Below the pieces are notes generated by a model. It made no database searches. It was not told where the DNA came from and saw only the letters and a list, made by a program, of their open reading frames with translations. This document shows, one piece after another, positions 46,805-56,038 of a stretch of DNA of 64,000 nucleotides. Both the position numbers and the translations under genes were made by a program. Position 1 is the stretch's first letter, and every line of letters starts with the position of its first letter. Source of the stretch: Rubeoparvulum massiliense (lineage in GTDB: Bacteria; Bacillota; Bacilli; Rubeoparvulales; Rubeoparvulaceae); assembly GCF_001049895.1 (NCBI RefSeq), contig NZ_CVPE01000005.1, positions 1 to 64,000 of the forward strand, read 5' to 3'.

Positions 46805-46858
46805 TACCATCCTCCTCTAGTTATCAGCATGTCCGCCTCCTTTCAAAAATATACACAT

Positions 46859-46889
46859 GAAAAAAGCAGACATATTGAATGTCTGCTTC
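46859..46889 (-). terminator. Terminator after yuiB
   Basis: On the minus strand, AGCAGACAT and ATGTCTGCT with a TCAAT loop are followed by TTTTTTC. Confidence 0.93.
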
Positions 46890-46906
46890 CTACCCTCTTT
46901 ATTGTT

Positions 46907-47167
46907 TTAAAACATGGAGTATCCTCTTCGCCTGAGAAAACGTATTGTAAAGACACTTAACAGTGTACCAGCTAAGCCAGAGAAAAAGACCACATACTCA
47001 GCTAAGAAGAAATGTCCACCTGTCTTATAGAGCATCCAGAGAACGATGCCTGCGTAGATGAATAAGGGTAACCAGGTAGTTTTTATGAGCATATTAAGAA
47101 TAAATCCAATCATATAACAAAGCACGAGAAAAAGCGGAATAGAAATAATTAATTGAGCCAATTTCAT
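46907..47167 (-). CDS. yuiB: YuiB-like small membrane protein
   Basis: 86 residues with three hydrophobic helices (about 5-25, 33-45 and 53-75) and a basic C-terminus (RFLRRRGYSM). Position between yumB and yuiC and overall features match B. subtilis YuiB. Function unknown. ATG follows AAGGGAG. Confidence 0.7.
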   Translation of the reverse strand: MKLAQLIISIPLFLVLCYMIGFILNMLIKTTWLPLFIYAGIVLWMLYKTGGHFFLAEYVVFFSGLAGTLLSVFTIRFLRRRGYSMF

Positions 47168-47213
47168 CGTAAAAACACTCCCTTAGCTTGCACCTATCGA
47201 ATGGAATGGTAGA

Positions 47214-48416
47214 TTACGGACGTTTCCGCATGACCAAGGAGAGTCCCCCAATCATATATAGGTAGCGAGCATCAATCAATTTCTTCATCAAGGCTGCAGT
47301 AGAACCAAAGAACTTACGTTTACCCATAAAACCAATGCCTTCGCCCTTCCCTAGTGAAGCAACTGTACCTTTAAAATGATATTTGAACGCTTCTAGGGTG
47401 GCATCATTGCGTACTAATTTAGCGAGATTAAGGGCTACAGTCTCACCTTGCTGTACAGCAATCTGTGCGGTCGGTGGATAGGGGCGACCAGACTCTTCGT
47501 TAATAATCAAGGCATTATCTCCCACTACAAATACTTCTTCATGTCCAGGGATTCGTAGATACTCATCCACCTTGACACGGCCACGCATCACTTCAAACCC
47601 AGCTGCTTCAATAAGATGGTTGCCTCTTACGCCAAGGGTAGATACGATGGTACCCGCTTTGATCTCCTGCCCATTGGCCAAGACAACACCATCTGCAAAG
47701 CATTGCTTAATTGGAGTATTGGTAATAAAGGTAACACCTTTTTTCTCCAGTACATCCTTTGCATAATCAACCAATTCCTGATCAAAGCCAGGCATGATCG
47801 TTGGCGCTGCTTCAATATCATAGATTTTAACCAAGTGGGGATCCACATCATATTGCTTGCAAAGCTTTGGAATACGGTCAGCTAATTCTCCAACAAACTC
47901 AATACCAGTAAAGCCTGCTCCACCAATGACAAATGTTAAGTATTCAGGATGATCCGGCTCATTATTATAGCGGGAAAACATGTATTCTATATGTTGTCGT
48001 AGCTTACGGACACTGTTAATACTACGAATTAGGAAGGCATGCTCCAGCATTCCTGGAATACCAAATGTTTCTGCTTCCGATCCTAGTCCAATCACGAGAT
48101 AATCATAAGGAACTTCGGTTCCATCTTCTAAATGAACAACTTTCTCTTCCTTATTAATATCTGAAACAGTGCCACGAATAAAGTTGGTTCGATTCGTATT
48201 GATCAGTGTTTCAACATCCACTCTCACTTGGTCATGATGGCCTGTACCTGCTGCTGGTACATGCAAGTGCGTGGTGATATAATGATACTCATGCTTGTTA
48301 ATTAATGTAACCTCAGCTTCGTGATAGTGAAGCTGTTTCTCCAAACGAAGTGCAGTCATTAGTCCACCATACCCAGCGCCTAAAATGACAATTTTACTTG
48401 TGTTATTCATCTCCAT
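47214..48416 (-). CDS. yumB: Type II NADH dehydrogenase / NAD(P)/FAD oxidoreductase (YumB-like)
   Basis: 400 residues. An N-terminal FAD dinucleotide fold (VILGAGYGGLMTALRLE), an NAD fold with FVIGGAGFTGIEFVGEL, and EVFVVGDNALI followed by the PPTAQIAVQQGE motif typical of NDH-2. It probably passes electrons from NADH to menaquinone at the inner membrane surface, with the C-terminal helix binding the membrane. The ATG at 48416 follows GGAGAG. It is divergent from yumC. Confidence 0.88.
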   Translation of the reverse strand: MEMNNTSKIVILGAGYGGLMTALRLEKQLHYHEAEVTLINKHEYHYITTHLHVPAAGTGHHDQVRVDVETLINTNRTNFIRGTVSDINKEEKVVHLEDGTEVPYDYLVIGLGSEAETFGIPGMLEHAFLIRSINSVRKLRQHIEYMFSRYNNEPDHPEYLTFVIGGAGFTGIEFVGELADRIPKLCKQYDVDPHLVKIYDIEAAPTIMPGFDQELVDYAKDVLEKKGVTFITNTPIKQCFADGVVLANGQEIKAGTIVSTLGVRGNHLIEAAGFEVMRGRVKVDEYLRIPGHEEVFVVGDNALIINEESGRPYPPTAQIAVQQGETVALNLAKLVRNDATLEAFKYHFKGTVASLGKGEGIGFMGKRKFFGSTAALMKKLIDARYLYMIGGLSLVMRKRP

Positions 48417-48670
48417 CACCCATCTCTCCATAATTTATATACCTAGAATAGCACTAGATGCCAGTAAAACGTCACGATTTTGTAACAATCTATTTATCTT
48501 TATAATATGTCTTTTTAGATCTTTTTTCAATTGCAAACGCTCACATTTCAGCATTTCCAATCTATTTTAGCATCTTTGAGAAATTTAAACTCTTCCTTTT
48601 CATTTTTAGATATGTGATAATGTTAGTTGGATATTTAGACACAAATAGACGCGACTACGGAGGTGCGGAG

Positions 48671-49669
48671 ATGAATCGTAGAACGGATGAAACATTATAT
48701 GATATTACCATCATTGGCGGAGGACCCACCGGAATGTTTGCTGCTTATTATGGTGGTATGCGGAAAGCAAGTGTAAAAATCATCGAGAGTCTACCCCAGC
48801 TCGGTGGACAGCTAGCTGCATTATACCCAGAGAAGTTTATCTATGATGTAGCAGGATTCCCTAAAGTACGGGCCATTGAACTTGTCAATCGATTGAAGGA
48901 ACAGTTGGATCGTTTTAGCCCCACTCTTTGTTTAGATGAAATGGTGATTAAGATTGAAAAAGAAGAAGAACGTCGTTTCATGATCACTACAAACAAAGGG
49001 GTACACTATTCCAAGTCAGTGATTATTACCGCTGGGTCTGGTGCATTTGAGCCACGGAAATTAACCTTAGAAGAAGCAGAGAAGTTTGAAAAGAGTAATC
49101 TACATTACTTTGTTACCAATATGGAAGAGTTCAAGGATAAGCGTGTCTTAATCTCTGGCGGTGGTGATTCTGCTGTAGACTGGGCGAATATGTTAGAACC
49201 TATTGCAGCTAAAGTGATGCTCGTACACCGCCGTGATAAATTTAGAGCTCATGAGCATAGTGTCGAAGTGCTGGAAGCCTCTTCTGTAGAAGTTAAAACT
49301 CCCTATCACATTACAGCATTACGTGGAGAAGATTCAATCACACAGGTGGTTTTAACCAATACAAAGACTGAAGAAGAAGAGCTTGTAGATGTGGATTCTG
49401 TCATTGTCAATTACGGGTTCATCTCATCCCTTGGTCCCATTCAAGAATGGGGTCTAGAAATTGAGAAAGGATCTGTGGTTGTCAATTCTAAGATGGAGAC
49501 CACGATTCCAGGTATCTATGCTGCAGGTGACATCTGTACATATCCTGGTAAAGTGAAATTAATTGCTGTAGGACTAGGAGAAGCTCCTACTGCAATCAAT
49601 AATGCCATGTCCTATGTTGACCCTGATGCCAAAGTTCAACCACTACATTCAAGTAGCATGAATCTATAG
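48671..49669 (+). CDS. yumC: Ferredoxin/flavodoxin-NADP+ reductase, type 2 (YumC)
   Basis: 332 residues, the exact usual length. A thioredoxin-reductase-like flavoprotein without the redox CxxC: FAD motif [21 protein letters not shown] motif [15 protein letters not shown], and [31 protein letters not shown] at the C-terminus. It reduces ferredoxin or flavodoxin, supplying low-potential electrons to Fe-S assembly and radical SAM enzymes. The ATG at 48671 follows GGAGGTGCGGAG. Confidence 0.95.
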   Translation: MNRRTDETLYDITIIGGGPTGMFAAYYGGMRKASVKIIESLPQLGGQLAALYPEKFIYDVAGFPKVRAIELVNRLKEQLDRFSPTLCLDEMVIKIEKEEERRFMITTNKGVHYSKSVIITAGSGAFEPRKLTLEEAEKFEKSNLHYFVTNMEEFKDKRVLISGGGDSAVDWANMLEPIAAKVMLVHRRDKFRAHEHSVEVLEASSVEVKTPYHITALRGEDSITQVVLTNTKTEEEELVDVDSVIVNYGFISSLGPIQEWGLEIEKGSVVVNSKMETTIPGIYAAGDICTYPGKVKLIAVGLGEAPTAINNAMSYVDPDAKVQPLHSSSMNL

Positions 49670-49702
49670 ATCTGTAGTAAGTAATTTATTCACACTCTTT
49701 TC

Positions 49703-49738
49703 GCATCCTAGGCTATCGTTGCCTAGGATGCTTTTTTA
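49703..49738 (+). terminator. Terminator after yumC
   Basis: GCATCCTAGG and CCTAGGATGC arms are followed by TTTTTT. Confidence 0.95.
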
Positions 49739-49814
49739 AATTGTCACACCTTGAAGATCAGTGCATAGTTTAGAAATGAATAGGCCGTAGTACCAAATGA
49801 AAGGAGCGTTTCCA

Positions 49815-50408
49815 TTGAGTATGAATCAACCCTATCACATACCCCCAATGCAGATTCCCATGATGCCCATGCCTGGAATGCCTGTACCCGGAAGGATGCC
49901 AGGACCAGGGATGCCGGGATTGCCAGGCATGCCCTTCCCCGGTATGCCAGGTCCCGGGCAACCAACCTCCCCTGTCAATCCTTTGCCTCCTCGCTGTGAT
50001 ACGCAGCTAGCATTGCGCATTATCTTTGAGAGTATTCGTGGCGAACGGAACGATGAGCTCTTTTATGATTACTTAATTAGCGTCGCCCCAACACAACAGG
50101 ATAAGGAAGTGATCACTTCCATCCGTAATGATGAGCGTAAGCATCGTCAAATGTTCCGCACCATCTATTTTCAGTTAACCGGTCAAATTCCACCTACACT
50201 TGAAGAGAACATCCCATTCCAGCGTCCAAGGAGCTATGTAGATGGTTTAGAACAGGCACTACAAGGAGAATTACATGCATTTGAACGCTATCGTACTGCA
50301 TATCTGAACCTCTGTCAGCCTGTTTACCGCGATGCCCTTTTTGAGATTATGACCGATGAAATAAAGCATGCCAGTTATTATAACTGGCTCTATGCGAAAA
50401 ACAAATAG
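49815..50408 (+). CDS. Ferritin-like protein with N-terminal Pro-Gly-Met repeats
   Basis: About 197 residues. The first 55 are low-complexity Pro/Gly/Met (repeats of PGMP, PGPG). A ferritin-like four-helix domain follows, with ExxH-type iron motifs: IRNDERKHRQMF in helix 2 and MTDEIKHASYYNWLY at the end, plus paired Glu in helices 1 and 3 (ESIRGERND, GELHAFERY). The TTG at 49815 has GGAG 8 nt upstream; an ATG at 49821 is possible. Similar proteins are found in spore-formers, so a spore-coat or envelope place is possible but unproven. Confidence 0.7.
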   Translation: MSMNQPYHIPPMQIPMMPMPGMPVPGRMPGPGMPGLPGMPFPGMPGPGQPTSPVNPLPPRCDTQLALRIIFESIRGERNDELFYDYLISVAPTQQDKEVITSIRNDERKHRQMFRTIYFQLTGQIPPTLEENIPFQRPRSYVDGLEQALQGELHAFERYRTAYLNLCQPVYRDALFEIMTDEIKHASYYNWLYAKNK

Positions 50409-50414
50409 ATATCC

Positions 50415-50448
50415 TAAAAAAGCTCCCTATGGTAAGGGAGCTCTCTTT
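50415..50448. terminator. Bidirectional terminator
   Basis: AGCTCCCT and AGGGAGCT arms with a 6-nt loop. T-tracts on both sides serve the ferritin-like gene and the convergent IscA-like gene. Confidence 0.88.
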
Positions 50449-50458
50449 GTATACTTTC

Positions 50459-50815
50459 TTAACATTGACCAGGTTGGCCTGCATCATTTGCAGTACGGAA
50501 GGATGAACCGCATCCACATGAAGAAACAGCATTAGGATTATGAATGGTAAAGCCACCGCCCATAAGGGATTCCTTGTAATCGATCTCCACACCCTTTAAG
50601 AGAGGGGCACTTGCATCATCAATTAATACGGACAGGCCATTTAGGTCTATTCGCGTGTCATTGGGATGTACTTGATCCTCAAATCCCATACCATAGGAAT
50701 ATCCGCTACATCCACCTGGCTGTACAGCGACCCGAAGATGAAGCTGCTCATGATTCTCTTCGGCATGCATCATCTCTTTAATTTTTTCAATAGCGTGTTC
50801 TGTAATATGAATCAT
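50459..50815 (-). CDS. yutM: HesB/IscA-type Fe-S carrier (YutM-like)
   Basis: 118 residues. A-type Fe-S carrier fold with the conserved cysteines in QPGGCSGYSYGM and SCGCGSSF and the YKESLMGGGFTIHNPNA stretch. It delivers Fe-S clusters to apo-proteins. Its Fe-S neighbours in the window (NifU-like YutI, YumC, radical SAM MqnE proteins, formate dehydrogenase) are logical clients or partners. The RBS is weak. Confidence 0.9.
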   Translation of the reverse strand: MIHITEHAIEKIKEMMHAEENHEQLHLRVAVQPGGCSGYSYGMGFEDQVHPNDTRIDLNGLSVLIDDASAPLLKGVEIDYKESLMGGGFTIHNPNAVSSCGCGSSFRTANDAGQPGQC

Positions 50816-50892
50816 CTATCTCATCTCACTTTCTATTACTCCCATAGAAGTAAAGTTTATTACGCTGTAAACAGTATACATGAATTCCTTTA

Positions 50893-51123
50893 TTACGCCA
50901 ATGCATAATGTGCTACTGGTTCTTTCACATGACCATCACGATGCTTTTTCGCATCCAGTTCAAGCAAATGATTGTATTGATTGATTAAGCGATCTAAGGA
51001 CTGGCTATAACAGATGACAAGTGGATGATCCATGCCATACTTCTGAGCATTCTCCTCCATCCGTCTTCGCTTTAATTCAATTTGGTAAATCAGGTGTTGT
51101 AGCTCTGCAGACTGCATCACCAT
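50893..51123 (-). CDS. Spo0E-like aspartyl-phosphate phosphatase
   Basis: 76 residues of two helices with the Spo0E signature SQSLDRLINQY near residue 43. Such proteins dephosphorylate Spo0A-P and delay sporulation. ATG follows AAAGGGGATC. Its presence supports an endospore-former. Confidence 0.85.
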   Translation of the reverse strand: MVMQSAELQHLIYQIELKRRRMEENAQKYGMDHPLVICYSQSLDRLINQYNHLLELDAKKHRDGHVKEPVAHYALA

Positions 51124-51289
51124 GATCCCCTTTCATTATCATAATTCCAATCCATCATATCTCCCAGCCTTTTCCACCTTTTTTCTTATTGTACCACGAA
51201 AGTATGGTAAAAAATTACACAAGTTTTGTAATGAATTGAGGGTTTTTGTCGAATGTGTGCTGGAAATCTCTCTTTTCTACTCCTTTACC

Positions 51290-51319
51290 TTGCCCTTTGG
51301 GCGAAAAGAATTCTATAAT
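51290..51319 (+). promoter_or_regulatory. sigma-A promoter of the mqnE pair
   Basis: -35 TTGCCC (51290-51295), an 18-bp spacer and a consensus -10 TATAAT (51314-51319). It lies about 90 nt upstream of the first mqnE-like gene. Confidence 0.7.
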
Positions 51320-51408
51320 GAAAAAAGATCAATGGAATTTAAAACACTTTGGACCCACAGAAAAGCGCTTAAAACTTCATCATGTTGTTAGAGAAAAGGA
51401 GGGTAATC

Positions 51409-52518
51409 ATGACCGTTCAAATGCGGAATGATCTATCTGATATTGAGGCTAAGGTAGAACGAGGGGAACGTCTAACCATGGATGATGGCCTTCGCCTTTA
51501 TCAATCAACGGACTTGCCACGAATCGGTAGGATGGCAGATCTGGTTCGACAAAGAAAAAATGGTAATCAAGTTTATTTTATTTCCAATACACATCTTAAC
51601 TATACCAATGTCTGCTATTTAGATTGTAAATTATGTGCCTTTGGGTTAAAGCCAGACCATCCCCATGCATACGCCCTCTCCCTCGAACAATTAGAGGAAA
51701 AGTTTAAAGGCATGGTAGGTAAAGGCTTCTCCGAATTGCATATTGTGGGCGGCGTCAACCCTCGGTTACCCTTCACTTACTATGAAGATATGATGCGACT
51801 GGCAAAAAGGTACCTTCCCACCATTCATATTCAAGCCTTTACCGCAGTGGAGATCGATTATATTGCCCGTGTTGCAAAGCTGGATGTGGAGGAAGCCATC
51901 GTGCGTCTTCGTGATGCAGGATTAGGAAGTATTCTTGGTGGTGGAGCTGAGATTTTTGATCCTGAAGTACGCCAAATCATCTCTGGGCACAAGACCACAA
52001 CAGAACGATGGTTTGAAATCCACCGTATTTGCCATCGTTTGGGAATGAAGTCTAATGCCTCCATCCTATATGGTCATATTGAAAAACCAGAACATATTAT
52101 CGATCACTTGATCCGTTTACGGGAATTGCAAGATGAGACCGAAGGATTCCTCGCTTTCTTCCCTTTCACCTTCCATCCTGAAAATACACAGCTAGCTGAT
52201 GAATACCAATTGCATAACCATGAAACTACCGGTATTTATGATTTCAAAATGCTAGCCATCGCTCGCTTAATGTTGGACAATTTCCCACATATCCGCGCAT
52301 TTTGGATGATGATCGGATTGAAGATGGCGCAACTCTCCTTGTACTACGGTGTCGATGATTTAGACGGAACCGTGATGGAGGAACAGATCGTCCACGCTGC
52401 TGGTTCCACCTCCTCCCACATGACACCAAAGGAAAGCTTCATCGCCATGATCCGTGAGGCAGGTCGTATCCCTGTAGAACGGGATACACTCTATCGAGAA
52501 CTACGCCGCTTTGAATAG
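51409..52518 (+). CDS. mqnE: Aminofutalosine synthase MqnE (radical SAM)
   Basis: 369 residues. Radical SAM enzyme of the futalosine menaquinone pathway that joins the chorismate-derived enolpyruvyl compound to adenosine. The CxxxCxxC motif is in YLDCKLCAFG, followed by LHIVGGVNP, GGGAEIFDPEVR, SNASILYGHIE and the ending AGRIPVERDTLYRELRRF typical of MqnE. The ATG at 51409 follows AAAAGGAGGG. A second MqnE-like gene follows 45 nt downstream. Confidence 0.88.
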   Translation: MTVQMRNDLSDIEAKVERGERLTMDDGLRLYQSTDLPRIGRMADLVRQRKNGNQVYFISNTHLNYTNVCYLDCKLCAFGLKPDHPHAYALSLEQLEEKFKGMVGKGFSELHIVGGVNPRLPFTYYEDMMRLAKRYLPTIHIQAFTAVEIDYIARVAKLDVEEAIVRLRDAGLGSILGGGAEIFDPEVRQIISGHKTTTERWFEIHRICHRLGMKSNASILYGHIEKPEHIIDHLIRLRELQDETEGFLAFFPFTFHPENTQLADEYQLHNHETTGIYDFKMLAIARLMLDNFPHIRAFWMMIGLKMAQLSLYYGVDDLDGTVMEEQIVHAAGSTSSHMTPKESFIAMIREAGRIPVERDTLYRELRRFE

Positions 52519-52563
52519 TCACAGAAATCCAAAGTTAGATTGGGATAAAGGAGCGATAAGAAG

Positions 52564-53667
52564 ATGTTTGACCTCATCGACTCAAAAATGAAAGAGATTT
52601 ATGAAAAAGTTAGCGCAGGGGAGCGTCTCTCTATTGAAGATGGTCTCTACCTTTATGAATCCAACGATCTCCTAAGCATTGGTCAGATGGCCAATCTCGT
52701 TAATCTCCGCAGGAATGGTAACCGTGTCTACTTTATTCAGAACATGTATATCAATCCTACCAATGTATGCGAAGCCCATTGCCGATTCTGTAATTATCGT
52801 CGTAGCCCTGGGGAAGAAGGCGCTTATACCATGGATAAGGACGACCTCCTTCGTTATGTAAGTGAACGGATGCATCCTGGTATTCGTGAGTTTCACATTG
52901 TTGGTGGTCATAATAATACCGTGGACTTTTCCTACTATCTAGAGACGATCAGCACGTTGAAAAAAGCCTATCCCCACATTACGATCAAGGCCTATACGGC
53001 TGCCGAAATTGAATTCTTCTCACGACTTGCCGGCATCTCTCCAGAGCAGGTTCTCGATGAGCTGATTGCAGCTGGCTTGGACACCATGCCTGGTGGTGGT
53101 GCAGAAATTTTAACAGAAGAGTATCGGATGAAGATGAGTCCAGAGAAAGCCAGTACCGATGATTGGCTCGCCATCCATCGTTTGGCTCATCAAAAAGGGT
53201 TAAGAACCCATGTGACGATGCTATATGGCTCCATCGAAAGTAAGGAGGAGCGCTTAATTCATATGGACCGAGTTCGCCGTCTTCAGGATGAAACCAATGG
53301 CTTCATGGTCTTTATCCCACTAGCCGTGCAACCAAAAAGTAAAAATGCGGGGATTAAGCGACGTACCTCTGCTATCGATGATCTGAAAACCATCGCCATC
53401 AGTCGCTTAATGCTAGATAACTTCCCCCATATCAAGGCTTACTTTATCAATATTGGTACACAATTAACACAGGTTTCCTTAAATATGGGTGCGTCTGATG
53501 TACATGGAACGTTAGTTGAAGAGCGTATTAGCCATGCAGCTGGCGCCCTAACCCAGCAAGGTCTTACCATTGATGAGCTAATCTGGCTTATCCATGGAGC
53601 TGGCAAGGATGCCATCGAACGTGATACCTTCTATCAAACCATTCAGGCTTATCCCTTTAAGGCTTAG
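52564..53667 (+). CDS. Second MqnE-like radical SAM enzyme
   Basis: 367 residues. The same fold as the gene before it, with CEAHCRFCNY as the CxxxCxxC cluster motif, FHIVGGHNNTVDFSYYL, MPGGGAEILTEEYR, THVTMLYGSIE and DAIERDTFYQ. It differs in the active-site region (IPLAVQPKSKNAG instead of the usual FHPENT block) and has NTVD in place of a typical Pro-containing stretch. It may be the true MqnE with the first gene diverged, or have an MqnC-like or new role. RBS AAGGAG is good. Confidence 0.8.
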   Translation: MFDLIDSKMKEIYEKVSAGERLSIEDGLYLYESNDLLSIGQMANLVNLRRNGNRVYFIQNMYINPTNVCEAHCRFCNYRRSPGEEGAYTMDKDDLLRYVSERMHPGIREFHIVGGHNNTVDFSYYLETISTLKKAYPHITIKAYTAAEIEFFSRLAGISPEQVLDELIAAGLDTMPGGGAEILTEEYRMKMSPEKASTDDWLAIHRLAHQKGLRTHVTMLYGSIESKEERLIHMDRVRRLQDETNGFMVFIPLAVQPKSKNAGIKRRTSAIDDLKTIAISRLMLDNFPHIKAYFINIGTQLTQVSLNMGASDVHGTLVEERISHAAGALTQQGLTIDELIWLIHGAGKDAIERDTFYQTIQAYPFKA

Positions 53668-53726
53668 TGAGTTCCATAGCCATATAAGAAAAGACAGAGA
53701 TGAGAACTTCACCCTGCCTCGATGAT

Positions 53727-53993
53727 CTACACATCATGGGAGAGCTCTTGTAATAGCTCTTCCATCTTCCTCTGTCTACCGATCTCCTCTAGCGTACGCT
53801 GAAGAAGGATTGGTACTGTTTCACCAGTAATTCGCTCTCCCTCTACATAGAGAAAGAGCTGACGAGCACATGCTTCACACTCATCCAGACAGCTTTCCGT
53901 TAACACCTCAATCTCTTCTTGTTCCTGCAGCTGACGGATCACATCAACTGTTCCATAGGAGAGATTGGTTTCACAGCATTGAATAAAGATCAT
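53727..53993 (-). CDS. yuzB: DUF1450 protein (YuzB-like)
   Basis: 88 residues. Cysteines in MIFIQCCETNL and ESCLDECEACARQLF match DUF1450/UPF0349, a small thioredoxin-fold-like family. It may bind metal or act in redox chemistry; function unproven. ATG follows GAGGTGACTGGCTG. It lies near yutI, as in B. subtilis. Confidence 0.85.
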   Translation of the reverse strand: MIFIQCCETNLSYGTVDVIRQLQEQEEIEVLTESCLDECEACARQLFLYVEGERITGETVPILLQRTLEEIGRQRKMEELLQELSHDV

Positions 53994-54136
53994 CAGCCAG
54001 TCACCTCATTGCAAAAAGGATGGGGATGGTTTACACTATCTGTATAGTAGCAATCATGATCATCACCGTCAATAACAAGGATTGATGGAGGATACCAAAG
54101 TGGGATATGATAAAGAATAAGGAAGGAGTAGAAGCG

Positions 54137-54361
54137 ATGAGAGAACAAGTTCAAGAAGTACTGGATAAATTACGCCCTTATCTCCAAAGAGATGGTGGCG
54201 ATGTAGAGCTAGTAGATGTAGATGAAGATGGCGTTGTTAAGCTGCGTTTAATGGGTGCATGTGGTAGTTGTCCAAGCTCTACCATCACCTTAAAAGCAGG
54301 GATTGAACGGGCCCTCCTCGAAGAAGTACCTGGCGTTAAAGAAGTTGAACAAGTCCTTTAA
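54137..54361 (+). CDS. yutI: NifU-like Fe-S scaffold/carrier (YutI)
   Basis: 74 residues, a stand-alone NifU C-terminal domain. The cluster-binding CxxC is in [20 protein letters not shown]. It acts with SufBCD/SufU-type assembly and IscA-like carriers. The ATG at 54137 has GGAG 8 nt upstream and is preferred to 54107. Confidence 0.93.
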   Translation: MREQVQEVLDKLRPYLQRDGGDVELVDVDEDGVVKLRLMGACGSCPSSTITLKAGIERALLEEVPGVKEVEQVL

Positions 54362-54380
54362 TAACAAGGCTTAGCCTATG

Positions 54381-54412
54381 AAATAACCACCCCAATGGGT
54401 GGTTATTTTTTA
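54381..54412. terminator. Bidirectional terminator between yutI and the Nudix gene
   Basis: AATAACCACCC and GGGTGGTTATT arms with a CAAT loop are followed by TTTT. It lies between convergent genes and overlaps the last codons of the Nudix gene. Confidence 0.9.
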
Positions 54413-54927
54413 ACTGAATGGGAGATGCTACCTGAGCGTTGTGCAAAGTTCGTTGGGACAAGTTTTCGATGGATCAAATGTGCCTTAACAAGATAAAAAT
54501 TAAGATCCCGCATAATCCGACTATACCGCTCGTCATAGAAAGGATCAGGCCACTCTCTCAGCAGTACTTTGCCTTCCGTCTCAAAGCCTGGTGGTAGGCT
54601 CTCTTCACTCTGAATTCGTGCATACCAGATACTCTTCGTAAATTTTTTTGTACCATTCACAGTATACTGACCTATCCAAAGGGGTTGAGTGATACGTACC
54701 CCTGTCTCCTCCCATGCTTCACGAATCACCGCCTCTTCCTCTTCTTCACCCAGTTCCCGTTTCCCGCCAGGCAGTTCGATGCCCCTTCTCCGATGACGAG
54801 TCAGTAATATTTCTTCATCAGAAAATGCATAGAGCAGTACATGATCGGCATTCATCCTTTGCTTTGGATTAAAAGTAGTAAAGACGGTTGCACCATCTGC
54901 ATCTGTAAACCAATACTCATTGATCAT
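54403..54927 (-). CDS. Nudix hydrolase (YtkD/8-oxo-dGTPase-like)
   Basis: 174 residues. A perfect Nudix box (G-x5-E-x7-REAWEE-x-GV) lies in ELPGGKRELGEEEEE...REAWEETGV. Flanking sequence (RRRGIELPGGK, GQYTVNGTKKFTKSIWYA) is like YtkD, which sanitises oxidised nucleotides. The ATG at 54927 follows AAGGAGCGGAG; the longer frame to 55086 lies inside the upstream flavoprotein gene and is rejected. An 11-nt overlap couples it to that gene. Confidence 0.87.
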   Translation of the reverse strand: MINEYWFTDADGATVFTTFNPKQRMNADHVLLYAFSDEEILLTRHRRRGIELPGGKRELGEEEEEAVIREAWEETGVRITQPLWIGQYTVNGTKKFTKSIWYARIQSEESLPPGFETEGKVLLREWPDPFYDERYSRIMRDLNFYLVKAHLIHRKLVPTNFAQRSGSISHSVKK

Positions 54928-55882
54928 GGTACGATCTCCGCTCCTTCTCTTCACTCTCTTCCTTCTGGAGGAGAATATGTTTTGCTGTAACCATGCCTTG
55001 CCCAACACTATGAGCAATAGCAGAGAAAGCAGGTTGATTAACAAGGTCACCAATGGCATAGACCCATGGAACCGTAGTCTGACCAAACTGGTTGATAATC
55101 AACTGACCTTTACCATCCGTTCGCAGCTCTGGAAGTGCTAGCGGAAGATATGGCTCTACACCAATTCGAATGAGAACAAAATCATAGACCTCCTTACTAA
55201 TCCCCTGAGGTCCTTCAATCCAGACGATTTTCTCTTCACCAGCCTGTTCAATTTTTACACATTGATGGTTGAGACGGAGTAACACATCTTGATGTTGTAG
55301 AACCGGCTCGACATACTCTGCCCTTGCTCGTAGCCATTCACTACGATGAATGATCTGGATGGACTTGGCTACATTTAATAAACGGTAAGCTCCTTCAAAG
55401 GCGCGATCGCCACCACCTACAATTAAGATCCGCTTTCCTGTAAACCTCTCCAACTGCTCTGAGGTAGAATATGTCTCTTCCCTTGCATAGAGCACCTCTT
55501 CTCCTGGTATGCCTAGTCGACGGGGACGAGCACCTGTAGCCAATACAAGATAGTTCGTCCGAACTTCTCCCTTATTGGTTTGTACCAGGTGCTTGGTCGT
55601 ATCCAATCCTTCCACCTCAGTATTCAAGGAATAAAGAACCTGAAGGTATTGAAGGTTTTGGAAAAAGTGCTGATAGCATTCTTCTCCTCCCTGGCATATT
55701 ACACCTGGATAATCATAGATCAGATTTTTGATCTGCCAGAGCTGTCCACCTAACCGTGGTTGAGCTTCCAGTAACATCGTGCGTAGGTGTAAGCGTTGGC
55801 TCCAGATGGCACATGCCATCCCTGCAACACCTCCTCCAACAATCACAACATCAACATTACCTTGAATTTGTTCAGCGTTCAT
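54917..55882 (-). CDS. Thioredoxin-reductase-like flavoprotein without CxxC
   Basis: 321 residues. FAD fold VVIVGGGVAGMACAIWSQ, GQLWQIKNLIYDYPG, NAD(P) fold ILIVGGGDRAFEGAYRLL and WVYAIGDLVN. The usual active-site CxxC of thioredoxin reductase is absent, so it is more like the ferredoxin-NADP reductase/YumC branch or an uncharacterised oxidoreductase. ATG follows AAAGGACGGGTATC. Coupled to a Nudix hydrolase gene. Confidence 0.8.
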   Translation of the reverse strand: MNAEQIQGNVDVVIVGGGVAGMACAIWSQRLHLRTMLLEAQPRLGGQLWQIKNLIYDYPGVICQGGEECYQHFFQNLQYLQVLYSLNTEVEGLDTTKHLVQTNKGEVRTNYLVLATGARPRRLGIPGEEVLYAREETYSTSEQLERFTGKRILIVGGGDRAFEGAYRLLNVAKSIQIIHRSEWLRARAEYVEPVLQHQDVLLRLNHQCVKIEQAGEEKIVWIEGPQGISKEVYDFVLIRIGVEPYLPLALPELRTDGKGQLIINQFGQTTVPWVYAIGDLVNQPAFSAIAHSVGQGMVTAKHILLQKEESEEKERRSYHDQ

Positions 55883-56038
55883 GATACCCGTCCTTTATCT
55901 TCCACATGTTCATATTCATAGCATATCACGCTTCTCCTTTTCCTTAAAAGAGTAGAAGCTCACATCATCAACTTAGCACAGGTGGTTCAAGGATAAAAAA
56001 GTCTCAACTTGAAGAAAGTAAGAGGAGGAGGTGACCCG

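Noticed and set aside
54928-55086. N-terminal membrane extension of the Nudix hydrolase
   Set aside because: The sequence lies in the coding region of the upstream flavoprotein in another frame. The ATG at 54927 has its own Shine-Dalgarno and fits the family length.
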